Shown here: one piece after another, positions 1 through 10,683 of the stretch
How the letters are laid out: every line of letters begins with the position of its first letter
Numbering within the stretch: position 1 is the first letter of the stretch
Assembly (NCBI RefSeq): GCF_000699445.3
Contig: NC_067196.1
Coordinates: 47,409,364 to 47,473,363 of the forward strand
Reading direction: 5' to 3'
Source of the DNA: Schistosoma haematobium
Lineage: Eukaryota > Platyhelminthes > Trematoda > Strigeidida > Schistosomatidae
DNA length: 64,000 nucleotides
The notes under the pieces: generated by a model
Database searches by the model: none
The model's input: only the letters and a program-made list of their open reading frames with translations
Told to the model about the DNA's origin: nothing
Program-made: the position numbers and the translations under genes

Positions 1-863
1 CCAGATTAATGTTGTTATGTGTTCGGTTCATGAAAACATTTTTTCCCATTGAAATATCCCATCATGGATTAAAGTGAGTTAGAAAACTATTAAAACGCAA
101 AAGAGAAATATAAATTACTACTTCGTTGTAGTACCAAAGTCTTCAGTAGTTTATTTCGTGAACTGTAAATGGAACCGAGCGTACAATTTTCACATCCTGT
201 AATGTGTATATTACTGGTGTTGATTGAGCTGATCCCATCTTACCTTGTATATAAACACTAAAATAGTTTACCTATTATAACCTTTAAGACTTTTGATATA
301 TGTAACATGTTAGAAATAGCACGTTGAAAGACAATCTAAAATTGATTAACTAACTAAGAAACAAACAAAAAATCACACAACTAGTTACTTAGTTAAACAT
401 AATCAATAAATAAATTCATTTAGTGTATACAAAATATTTCATTAATTGTCATATTTAGATATGCAGATAGAAAAGGGAAGATACTTACATTAATTGCTCT
501 ATGTTTTATGACTCAAAAAGAAAATAAGTTAATTTCACAATTAACAAAATTATTCCTATTGTATTGTTTAAGTTAAATGAAAATATAAGTATGAGCTATT
601 TGTGTGTATCGCTTCATATTAAATGCTCATATATCTATTATATGGTCTATTATGGTCTCATTATTATCTAACAGAGTGGTCATTACTGACGTTGAATGAA
701 TATTTCTGCTGTAATTGAATTCGAATCAATGATCTGTTTCACGGTGACTATACTTAATAATTTAACAAATTTGTCTTACCTTTATTCACTTGAATTTATG
801 CCTAGTTTTTTTAATCAATGAAAGATATGCAACTATTTCTATGTCATCTTACAATCTTTTCAG
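1..863. other. AT-rich non-coding sequence, nothing recognised
   Basis: No repeat family, RNA gene or convincing exon seen. All reading frames are broken by frequent stops. It reads as intron or intergenic sequence. Confidence 0.5.
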
Positions 864-979
864 TGAAACTTACTTGCTACAAGACAAAGCAAAACAGAAA
901 TAGAACAAGTGTTCAAGTTACTCATTATTATTTGGATCGTTTAACATCGACTGATTTTGTACTGAAAAATGATGATTGA
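864..979 (+). CDS. weak candidate terminal exon
   Basis: A good 3' splice site (pyrimidine run ending TTTTCAG at 857-863) is followed by 37 open codons ending in TGA at 977-979. The exon would start two bases into a codon. The predicted peptide is basic then mixed (KLTCYKTKQN near its start) and matches no family I know. AATAAA occurs further on near 1152. An open stretch this long is not rare by chance in such AT-rich DNA, so this is only a possibility. Confidence 0.13.
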
Positions 980-2140
980 ACTTGGACAAAATCCTGAATT
1001 GTGTTTGATTTTAATCCAAGCCATCTTTGATAGATAGGTTAACAGTTATTCAGTTACTTCCTCCATGTATCACTATATAGTTATGTATGTATTCTGCTGA
1101 TTACAGAATCTGTGCCAATCTATAGATATCATTAGATCGTTACAACATTAAATAAATAAACATAAGTTATTTGAAAAGATGAAATTCACAAATTGTTTTA
1201 ACAGAATATCAATGACATGGTTTTGATTACGGTGAAGCAAACGACAAACAAAAATTGCCTGATCAGTAATGGCATCATTTTCGAGTACGATGTTATTGAC
1301 CAAACATACTTTTTATTTTGAATCATTATGAATGTCATTGGTCATCACTTGATAGATCCCTATGTTCCTTTCGCTTACGCAAAAACAATAATAATAGGAT
1401 TGTTGAGAATTCATACGTTTTCTTCTGAGGACGAACTTGCAATAAAAGTGCGTTTTCTGCTTTTGATAGCACCGATCTACCATCACTTACTGTTTGTGAG
1501 ACAATAAACATAATATAGTCTTATATATTCATAATTTTCTTTCCAACAGTTGAAAGAGTTATCTTGAATATTTTAACATTGTAGCTATAGTCTCTGAACG
1601 CAACCGTCATATCACGTTTAAAGAAAAAGGTATGATACCATGAGGATGACAAGTAGAAATATTTTTCACTTTAATGGCCACATAGAAATATTCTAAGTAA
1701 GCTGTTTTTGTGTTATGGTTTTGAATTTGTTTCGTTGTCCGAGTTGGCTTGTTTAGTTGTCTTGTAATTGACACAACCAACCGAAAACCTTATTTTTTAC
1801 TATTCGACGCTCATCACTAAATAATCCTTACAATTTAAAGATAAATCATATGTTGGTTCTGATGTTTGATTTGTGAACTGATCTTCAGTCCAACTCATTC
1901 CTATTCTCGATTTCTTTTATTCAAATAGCATCCACTAGTTTAAGAGTATAAACATGAAAGAGTTTAACAGCCAGAAACCCACTGAACAGCTACTTTACCC
2001 AGTATTGATATCCTCACACAGTACTAATTCCCACAAATTATCCAAATAAACGATGACGTACTGACGACTCAGGTTATCCGTTCGTGATTTTGTAACTCAA
2101 TCAACACCTTTTGTCCTTTTAGCAGATAAATGAAGTGCAC
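980..2140. other. AT-rich non-coding sequence, nothing recognised
   Basis: No recognisable gene or element between the weak candidate exon and the solo LTR, on either strand. Confidence 0.5.
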
Positions 2141-2145
2141 TAAAT

Positions 2146-2636
2146 TGTTATGTCCCGATAAGCATAATGAATGGTAACTTTTGGGATCCATTTATGGACC
2201 AATACTATGCGTATACTTTTATCCTGTAATTGTTATGTAACTAAACTATACATATTCACGTCCCTCTTATTATGAGCTTTATATTGACCTATGAACTATT
2301 ATTATACGATTTACCATTTTTTAATTATGCCCTGTCTATTAATCACTACCACCCTCATTCACAGCCACATTTGGCTAATTCTTGTACAAATGTTTTTTCA
2401 TATTTTACGGTACTATGTGGTCTGTGTGGCTGGTATATAAACCTAGTATGTTTGAGGCTGAGATTGGTGTTCTGGACTTAACTGACTGGGCTAGGCGGGA
2501 AGCAGGACCAATCAGGACTCAAGGCTGCTCCCACGGGTTTTGCGCGTCATTGGTCCGATCGATAAGTAACTGCTCTCTAATTGGCGGTATCGTTACGTTA
2601 TACATTAACAGGACACTCAGGCCACAAGTTATAACA
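2146..2636 (+). mobile_element. solo LTR of a Ty3/gypsy-like LTR retrotransposon
   Basis: This 491 bp segment begins TGTTATGTCC and ends GTTATAACA, so it has canonical TG...CA ends set in a short inverted repeat (TGTTAT/ATAACA). It is flanked on both sides by TAAAT (2141-2145 and 2637-2641), a perfect 5 bp target-site duplication as made by integrases of gypsy-like elements. A TATATAA box lies at 2434-2440, followed by a more GC-rich segment, as expected for an LTR promoter and R region. No internal gag-pol is attached, so it is a solo LTR left by LTR-LTR recombination. A diverged relative lies inverted at 60189-60662, which independently supports both ends. Schistosomes carry gypsy-like families (Boudicca, Saci); I cannot assign this LTR to one of them from sequence alone. 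Short ORFs inside are incidental. Confidence 0.85.
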
Positions 2637-2744
2637 TAAATAATTCTTTAAATGTATAGTGCTTAAGGTCTTTATCTTCAACAAAATTCTGTTTTTTATT
2701 CACCTTTCAGGGCTTCATTTATTCACTATATGAACGAAAAGCGT

Positions 2745-3008
2745 TTAATATGTTACAAAATCACGACCAGATAACTTCAGTGATACTGCCAGGGTTTCAT
2801 TCATGAAGTTGACAGTGTGAATATTGATCAGTATCGCTGTATGGTACTGATTAGCGTTCAGTGTAATCTGCTCATTTTTTTTCATATATTTGTATCGTTC
2901 TAAAGACCTCGTGAAACCATCTACGGTTAGTCCTTGATTTTCAAATGCCACTTTTGTGTAAACCAAGTTAATATAGACCACTTTCATTATAATCAGTATG
3001 CAAATCTT
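2745..3008 (-). CDS. candidate terminal exon of an unidentified gene
   Basis: Reading the minus strand, a 3' splice site (TTGATTTACAG, just above 3008) opens 87 codons in phase 0 ending in TAA at 2745-2747. The last methionine-initiated stretch is 80 residues. The peptide has balanced composition, unlike the N/K/I-rich random ORFs nearby (for example GLTVDGFTRSLERYKYM in the middle and LSGRDFVTY at the end). AATAAA on the same strand at 2723-2718 lies about 22 bases after the stop, with a second at 2700-2695. That fits the 3' end of a transcript running towards the solo LTR. I do not recognise the protein. Upstream exons were not found. It could still be a chance ORF, but it is the best host-coding candidate in the window. 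Confidence 0.4.
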   Translation of the reverse strand, partial: KICILIIMKVVYINLVYTKVAFENQGLTVDGFTRSLERYKYMKKNEQITLNANQYHTAILINIHTVNFMNETLAVSLKLSGRDFVTY

Positions 3009-3830
3009 CTGTAAATCAATTAATAAAATAACATTATTTTTTGCAGAAAAATTATACTACTCGTATACATTAATGATAAATAGTTCAAAAGTTTTCCTTT
3101 AACCAAGTACACTAATCCAAATATCCATATATTTACAGCCTAATATTAGGACAAATTGTTAAAATAATTCTTCAGTCCATTGATGACAGTCATCCAAATT
3201 CCAATTGTGTGTGTCTACTCAATGATAGGTATACAAAGAGTGAAGTGTAAACAGTTTTATGACAAACAAAGATGAAGAAATAAAAAAAGAATAACACTAG
3301 AAAACACTGACTGTTGTTATTATTGTTACTTTAGAAAGTCTCTCTTTTTTCTCTTTGTATTTTATGCCTACACATAATTTGATTCATTCACATGATTCTT
3401 TGTTCCTCTGAAGTTAATAGTTTTATATATCTGTGTGTATAATTTAATTTAGTCGATAATTACTAACTTGTGATTAATTGTAGTAAGTAAATATTATCTA
3501 TATTATGTCTGACTAAGGTTCGTGTTGTTTTAACTTTTTAATACCTAATTATTGAATGAGTGTACTTCTAAAAGAAATTTGTTTCATTTAAGATTAGTTT
3601 GGTTTCATCGACTGTCTAACATGATTTTCAGAATTTTTTTTGGTAATGAAATGCAACTCTCAATAAAACTTCCCACAAAGAAGCACACAATTAGTACAAT
3701 GGTTAGAAGTGGCTTAAATAGTGTAAATTGACAGTTTTTCTAATGAACCTATTGTTAAAATGTAACTGAACGCATTTTAAGAAAAAGGACTAATATAAAT
3801 AACTCCTATTTACATTTGAAATACTTGACA
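3009..3830. other. AT-rich non-coding sequence, nothing recognised
   Basis: Presumed intron upstream of the minus-strand candidate exon. No repeat family recognised. Confidence 0.45.
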
Positions 3831-4205
3831 ACCCCTTCTGATATTAATCATCTGCTCACTAGTGACTGACTTCAAGAGATACTCCTGGAGTTCTAGTAAG
3901 AAGCCGTTACCAGTGAAGTTCAACCAGGTCTGTTGTGAGATATCAGCTCACTGAAGACAATGGTATACGGTGGCGCAACTTCATGGATTGGTTGAAGTTA
4001 TACATCAACACCACTGGATGCCGGCTCAGTGGTCTGGTTGGTTAAGCGCTTGGTGCGAGACTGGTAGGTCCTGGGTCCGAATCTCGCGGGTCGCGAGTGC
4101 GCACTGCTGAGGAGTCCCATTCTAGGATGGGACGGCCGTCCAGTGCTCCCAGGTTTCCCATGGTGGTCTAGCTTGAATTGACTCATGATTTCAATCTGTG
4201 AAATT
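3831..4205 (+). mobile_element. family A hammerhead SINE, near full length
   Basis: This is the reference copy for family A. In order it holds a unique 5' body beginning ACCCCTTCTG; a tRNA-like head from about 4019, with A-box-like GGCTCAGTGGTC and B box GGTCCGAATC (4074-4083); a hammerhead module (4101-4146); and a 3' body ending near GACTCATGATTTC. tRNA-derived heads of this kind carry internal Pol III promoters. The layout matches the schistosome Sm-alpha type ribozyme SINEs, but the sequence is a separate family from family B here. At least eleven more full or partial copies lie in this window. The ribozyme of this copy is mutated. Confidence 0.85.
4101..4146 (+). ncRNA. decayed hammerhead ribozyme (family A)
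   Basis: Stem I (GCACTG/CAGTGC), the CTGAGGA core strand and GGCCGTC with its cleavage site after 4140 are all present. The second core strand should read CGAAAC and here reads TGGGAC, so two invariant adenines of the GAAA core are lost. Self-cleavage is therefore unlikely. Confidence 0.8.
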
Positions 4206-5240
4206 ATTTTCAGAATAAAAGCAATGAAACAGTCAACTACGTACTCACTTTTTACTATCGTAAGGAAGCTATCCCCAAATGGATCATTCTTTCACGTTAA
4301 TTCCTCTTCGTCACTATCATCTTACAGCTTGTTAACCGTTGAGTAATCACTGATGTCATGTCCCCCTAGCTTTTTGGTGCTGAACGAATTCTATAAACGG
4401 AGTTGTAGTTTGGCCACTAGTGTAAGTGACATGATATCACGTTTACTATATTGAGACGTTCGGTGGTTGAAGTTAGTCGACAGGAAACTCGGCTTTAACT
4501 AACACTCACCAGCAAGGCATATCTTGAGGAAACTAACGAACTCTTATGAATCTTCCCAATCTTAGAAGTCAACACTGAGTTATTCGGGCGGTGACAGACG
4601 TTTGTTGGACTGAGATATTTAAAACTTAGTATTGACTAATACGTTGTTTGTCTAGTCCTTTAGTGCTATAAACCAGCACCGTTTTAATGCCACGATTCCC
4701 CATTTTATTTAAGTTATCCAAATCAACTAACAATCCTAATGAAATCGGTTAAACAGTGAATAATTTTCACATACACTTGAACTTAATGCTCTAAAAAAGA
4801 GAAACACTTATTAAGTATACTATTTACGAATTCCCTTCTCTACAGATAGTAAACCACAGTAGCTGTAATTATTATCCATTCATGATTAATTATCATACAT
4901 ACCGGAAATTTACGGCCCAAACCAATTTTACTTTAATAATAATAATAATAATAACAAATACTATCACATTCAGTGTTAATGTATCTGGATTATAGCAAAA
5001 CTAATTTTTTTCTAAAGACCGAAGGTTTCATTTTTTATCAGTAAAAAGTTTTGACGGGTAAACGAATAACCACTTACCTATAAACTAACCATTAACCTTT
5101 ATAATCACAATTAATAATAGTTTGGATCCAAAGAGATTATTAAAAAAAATTAATTCAACAAATAATCTAACACTACATATGTGAAGTAAGAAAATGTTAC
5201 CCAAAAAATGCAAATAAACGTTTATTATCAAAATATCTTT
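4206..5240. other. AT-rich non-coding sequence with a short AAT microsatellite
   Basis: Only a (AAT)n run at 4935-4954 stands out. No exon or repeat family was recognised. Confidence 0.5.
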
Positions 5241-5545
5241 TATCAGAAGGGAGTCTTGTGAAGATTTTATTAATTTAATAGTTGAATTAATGAGTCAATT
5301 GAAGCTAGACCACCATGGATAACCTGGAAGCACTGGACGGCCATTTCGTGGACTGATTGAAATTAGACATTAGCACCATAGGATGTCAACTCAGTGGTCT
5401 ACAGGTTAAGTGTTCGCGTTTGAGTCCTGGGTTGGAATCTCACGAACGGGAGTCCCATACTAGGACGAAATGGCCGTTCAGTGCTTCCAGGTTTTCCATA
5501 GTGGTCTAGCTTTACTTGTCTAATGAATTCAACTATTAAAATATC
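5241..5545 (+). mobile_element. family A SINE with an inverted 5' arm (foldback)
   Basis: The left arm (about 5274-5348) is the reverse complement of the family A 3' end, including GAAGCACTGGACGGCC. It is joined to a plus-strand copy (about 5349-5545) with a shortened tRNA-like head and the usual 3' end. The tRNA head reaches CCTGGGTTGGAATCTC near 5430. A deletion removes the stem I strand and CTGA of the ribozyme, leaving GGGAGTCCC...GGACGAAATGG, so no functional hammerhead remains. The two arms can form a long hairpin. Confidence 0.75.
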
Positions 5546-7667
5546 TTTTGTTTCAAACATCCTTTAACTGATCAATTATAAATTGCTTTACATTACATCC
5601 ATTCTTTAATGTCTTCTTTAAACGGAGAAAAATCCTTACAATTCAAAATAAAACAATATCAATTATACCAGTATGTTTATTTCATGAGTGACATTAATTA
5701 CTATTTGTCTTGACTTAATAATGAACACTACGAATCAGGAGTGAAATTAAATCTCTGTTAATAGTCAGATATTTCAGTTTAATTGTATGAAACCTGAAAT
5801 GTGACCATTGTGATACGATCACATATTTTCTTTTCTTTATCATTTCTTAGTAACCATCTACATTTGTATCATTATTCTAAAACATTTACACTGTAATTCA
5901 AGTAAACTATAATTTTTCAAATTTAAAAAAATCTAATATCATGTGCTTCTTTCATGAAAAACAAGCTGAAAAATGTCTTAATGCATTTTTTTTCTACAGA
6001 AATATAAATTACTACATAGAACAGGTGAAAAGATGTATCTCAACCAGACACTACTATCACAATCACGTTGAATATATAGTATGATAAACTTATGACCTGT
6101 ATCCATGGTTAGATTTATTGATGTTGTAATTAATGGTCAAATCATCTGAGTTCCTATTTATTCTTACATGTCATTACTCAGATTAGATAGATAAATAGTG
6201 ATAAAACGATTACAAAGTCAGATGATATAGGATTTATTCATTTTAATTAAAATCCCTATGAAATATCACATAATAAAAGTGTCCTCCTAAGTATTGCTTG
6301 ATGTTTGGTGGATTTCAGCAGGAAATTCAGATCCCTGGTTTCTTGTTTCTTAGGTTTTATAAGTAAGCTATTTCCAGAACTTTCACATTTTATTAAAATT
6401 TCAGCCCTGAGTCAACAGAAATAGTTTATCCATCGAATTGAAATCTGTCCATTTAATGGATATTTCCAGTTATATCCATCAAAGTATCTTTTTATTGTAT
6501 TTCTTTCGTGATTCATTAGGTAACTTTGATAAGTCTCAATGAATTGATGTTGCCTTCTTTTTATCTACGTGCATTTTATCATTCAAATGGAAATGAACTG
6601 TACTAAATAATTATGAATTCATGACTTAAATAAACTAATTCGACAAGTTGATTCATTCCCAAGTCAACAACATGAATCTATTTAAACTAAATAACCTAGT
6701 GTTTATAAAAATCTCCAGATGATTAATTTAAATGTTTTTAATTACTTATTTTGATCAGTAGTAGATGTCACAATATAAATTTTTTCATGTTTACCAGTCA
6801 AAATCTCTATACTTGACATTTAATCCCGTACAACAGCACCATAAAACGAAATAAAAACGTACTGTCTGTCATCATCAAAGAGTTGATTAATGTTTACACA
6901 AATAGATGAAATCAAATAATCTAAATGTAAGTACAACATTTTAGTATATTACTAAGTGATTTTGTTTTCAGTCCTAAAAAATGACAACACAGGAACCAAA
7001 TACATGTTTAAACAAGTAAACTTAAATCATAATAATTCTTATATTATTTTGTCGTAGTTTTGTACACAAGAGTTTATCTACTGGTCCCCAATATGAAAGC
7101 TTTCCGCCTATTTATTCAATTGTTAATAAATCTTTTGTCATAGACGAAAACAAAACGTAAAATGTAAAATGAAAAGTTAATCCTGATTCCTACAGTATCA
7201 GGTAATCTGATATCCAAGAAGTTTTTTAGTACAAAACTAATATCTGGTACATAAATTAAGTGTTGAAAATCAATCTCCCCTGTTATTAAAGGTTAGATAC
7301 TGTTAGTAGTTTGTCTCTAACATGTTTTTTTTCTATTATTTCCTCATGTTAAAATTTATAAACAAAATAAAAAGATAAATGAAATGTTGAACTAGATTCT
7401 GTATGTTTGAAATGTTCCCTACACAAATTATCTATTATATTCTTAAATTTCTCTTGGACACTATAGAGGAAACATATCAATAAAACATATTATAAAATTT
7501 ATTGTCTATTCTGAATCACTTTATCTAAGACACTTGAAAATTAATGTATAAATTAATTTCTTCCGAGATAAATTTAAGATGTTAAACGTTCCATTGATGT
7601 AAAATTTATATAGTTTCATATATGTAATTTGATGGTAATCAAAATAAGGACATAAATATTATTAGTT
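5546..7667. other. AT-rich non-coding sequence, nothing recognised
   Basis: About 2.1 kb without a supported gene, repeat family or RNA. Confidence 0.5.
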
Positions 7668-8035
7668 GAGATCATGAGTCAATTGAAGCTAGACCACTAT
7701 GGAAAACCTGGAAGCACTGGACGGATGTTTAGTCCTATTGTGGGACTCCTAAACAGTGCGCATCCACGACCCCGCCTCGCGAGATTCAAACCAAGGACCT
7801 ATCAGTCTTGCGCGCCAGCGCTTAACTACTAGACTACTGAGCCGGCCAACATGCAACGGTGGTGATGCCTAACTTCAACTAATTCACGAAATTGAGCGAC
7901 ACATTCACCATTGTTATCAGTGAGTTACTATCTCACAACAGACCTGGTTGAACTATACTGGTCACTGCTTCTCACTAGAACTCCAGATATACCTCTTGAA
8001 GCCAGTCATTAGTGAGCATATGTTGATTGGTATAT
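7668..8035 (-). mobile_element. family A hammerhead SINE, near full length
   Basis: A single minus-strand copy covering 3' body, ribozyme (7714-7759), tRNA-like head (around 7760-7850) and 5' body ending in the GAGCATATGTTGATT motif near 8030. This is one of the few family A copies without an inverted partner arm. It is diverged from the others throughout. Confidence 0.85.
7714..7759 (-). ncRNA. decayed hammerhead ribozyme (family A)
   Basis: Stem I (GCACTG/CAGTGC) and stem II (GTCC/GGAC) are kept. The first core strand reads TTTAGGA instead of CTGAGGA, and the second begins TAAAC instead of GAAAC. Invariant C3, G5 and G12 are lost, so it is predicted inactive. Confidence 0.75.
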
Positions 8036-9040
8036 TATTCAATTTGTAAGTGATCTTCAATGACCCTGTTTCATCTGATAAATCGATAAAAACCATGGTT
8101 TACTCTATGGCTCTTCCTGTGATATTCCTCAATCTGTTAAAGTAGGGAATGATCAATTTCATTCAAAGTGGAAAACAAAACTTTTATCTCATTTGACTAG
8201 TGATTTGATACTTAACATTTAAATAAGAATTTTAACTGTTTCATTAAATATCGAATTTTATGAGATATTATTGATTAGTTGTGACCCGGTAAGGGAATTG
8301 GTTCAGTTGAAATGAAATCAATTACAAGTGATATTTTAATATAGTAGGGGAATTTTCTGAATTAGAAGTGTACTCACCAAAAAAGTTTGATTTAATTACA
8401 AAATTTGTTAAGGTTAACTGAAATTCTTGAAGCATTATTTATTTGCCATTTAAACTAATTGTCCTGATGTATTGTTTAGAAGGTTTAGTGGCTAGTTAGA
8501 GATTGATATCGAGGCAGCTTACAGATGTTATATGTTAAAACTTAGCTAAGCTTTGTCATGACTAATAAAAGTGAATAAATAATTCAGTAACTTGTTTACT
8601 ATGATTCGTATACATTTTTGTCCTAAAGCTTTATTTAACATGTTGTTCATAAAACTACATTTCATTCGGATACATACTCTTGATACTATAAATCCTGTCG
8701 ATGATTCTGAAACGATAAGATTATTTTGATTAAACTTCAAATAAACATAAATAAATCATTCCTAAAATATTTTCTGACACCCTGGACAAATGTTGATCTA
8801 TTTATCCTTGGAAATTTTAAGAAATAAAACTAAGAAAATGGTCAAAATCACTTAAAAGCAGTGTAAAAGACAGATTTGTTCATTTGAAGTCATATCATAG
8901 CAGTAGAATACAATGATGACTCTTTTCACAGTTGTTAAATTTGCAAATATCAAAGCCAGTTTGTATCGTGTTCGTTGCTGGGCTATGTATTTTGACTGTG
9001 ACTGAAATATGATTGTAGTTCTGTTGGGGGAATTCACTAA
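8036..9040. other. AT-rich non-coding sequence, nothing strong
   Basis: No recognised repeat. A tiny minus-strand exon-like interval (TTTCAG acceptor, about 9 codons, GTATGT donor, near 8680-8710) was seen but is too short to support. Confidence 0.4.
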
Positions 9041-9340
9041 AACATTTTCGGTGAAACCATAAACTATAGACGACCTTCGAGCGACACTAAAGTGATCTTG
9101 AGGGTGTCCACCTAATAACTAGGACCAAATGAGGGTTATAAGCCAGTGTGAGGAATCGAAATTATGATTAACAGTTGATGGTTAGGGTTAGAAATTAAAT
9201 TTAGGTTTTTCATCACGATTTTACATCAGCTATAGTGCCAAAACGGTATTTTGACAAACGGATGAGTGAATTTCGCTCCAAAAGCCGAGACCTGTTTTCT
9301 TATAACTGATTGGTTCGTCCATAAATCATAGTCTCGCCAC
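9041..9340. other. GC-richer segment with a short telomere-like motif
   Basis: This block is visibly less AT-rich than its surroundings and contains GGTTAGGGTTAG near 9180-9192, barely two units of the animal telomere repeat. Its edges and texture suggest an old dispersed repeat, but no second copy lies in the window, so no family can be assigned. Confidence 0.3.
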
Positions 9341-9527
9341 ATTTTCTACTACCTTTTTTTCTCCTTTCTAAATATAATAATAATAATAAATATAATAATA
9401 TTGAAATCTATAATTGACATTTGAATTCTACACATAACATTATGACTCTTTTTACAACCATGTTTCATTTTAATTATGCATAAATAAATCTGCTGACCAA
9501 TGAATTACCTAAACTTGGTAGTGTGAT

Positions 9528-9797
9528 GTGTGCTACTGAAGTCGATAGATTTAAGTAGTATGGATCATTAATCGAAAATGATATAACTGGTAGCACAAGG
9601 TTAAGAAGATTGAAAAGAACAGAACGAGAACAATGAATGATTGGTGTGAAAACGAAGAATCAGTAAAGTTTGAGACAATTGATTGACATTTTGCAAATGA
9701 ATTATTTACTGTATGGTTCTCAGATTTCACTAAGACATTCTGTAAATTTGTGTTCAAATACATTTGGTTATCCTTGCTTGAGTTCTTGTTCATTACA
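9528..9797. repeat. unclassified 270 bp dispersed repeat U1, copy 1
   Basis: Nearly identical to 17461-17730 and clearly related to 34981-35251; all three lie in the same orientation and begin GTGTGCTACTGA or close variants. No tRNA-like boxes, terminal inverted repeats or poly(A)-like tail were found. On the minus strand copies 1 and 2 keep an 80-codon frame (9551-9793 here) ending in a hydrophobic stretch (FIVLVLFFSIFLTL). Copy 3 has many amino-acid changes in that frame for its level of DNA divergence, so the ORF does not look selected. Family unknown. Confidence 0.7.
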
Positions 9798-10683
9798 GTA
9801 GTATTCTGATTTGTATACGTTTCAAGTAACAGTGGGATACCATTTTTGTGTAATGTAATGAATTCATTATATTTGACAAATTTTATTGTTCACGTGCTAT
9901 TAGATTTTATGAATAAAATCAGATGTGTGGAACACGTTTGTTTGTTTGTTTTTCTTCTTCTGATTTATTTGTCCTACCGTCGGAACGTTCTTCATATACA
10001 TTTAAGTAATTAAAATATTGCATAGACTTTCTATAGTTTAATTAATCATGTGTTTTGACTTAACAAATATTAGTAGAATACGTGTCAATAAAAACGTCAT
10101 TCATTATATTTAGTATAGTTTTCTAGTTGAAACGAAAATAAACGGAGTATCATTTGGTTAGTTTTGTTGTAATTTTGATTTTGAGTTATTATTTTTTATT
10201 ATTATTCAAATGGGTCGAATCAATGAATAAAATACCTCACTTTCTTGTCTGACTATAATATTTGAATTGTCTGAATTATAGCACGAACTAAGAGTCCCAG
10301 AAATAACGCACTTGAATTAAGAAGTAAGACACAAGCACAAACGGATGTATTGTATTTGGAATTCGAAATCAAGCATTCAACAAGTACAAAGGTATCATTG
10401 GTTCATTCAAACACCACACTGACCTATCATGGATATAAAAAAACAATAACTGTAACGAGTTTATAATTATTATTGCCTTATCAGTTTACAAACAAATTAA
10501 TTCTCGACCCCAATTTAAACTTAAATATTAAACTGCATTCTATGAACTATTCTGCTTCTGGTAGTTGAGTAGTTGAAAGTTACTTGATCCTAAAAAATAA
10601 ACAGATCAAAACAGATTGATCAGTAGAATAATTTTTTATGAAATAGGTGATAAATTGAAACCCTCTGTTACGTTTTATATTAC
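9798..10683. other. AT-rich non-coding sequence, nothing recognised
   Basis: Spacer between the U1 repeat and the RTE tail. No gene is supported. Confidence 0.5.

Noticed and set aside
4019..4090. tRNA gene
   Set aside because: A- and B-box-like sequences are present, but the full cloverleaf is not, and the unit is a dispersed SINE head.
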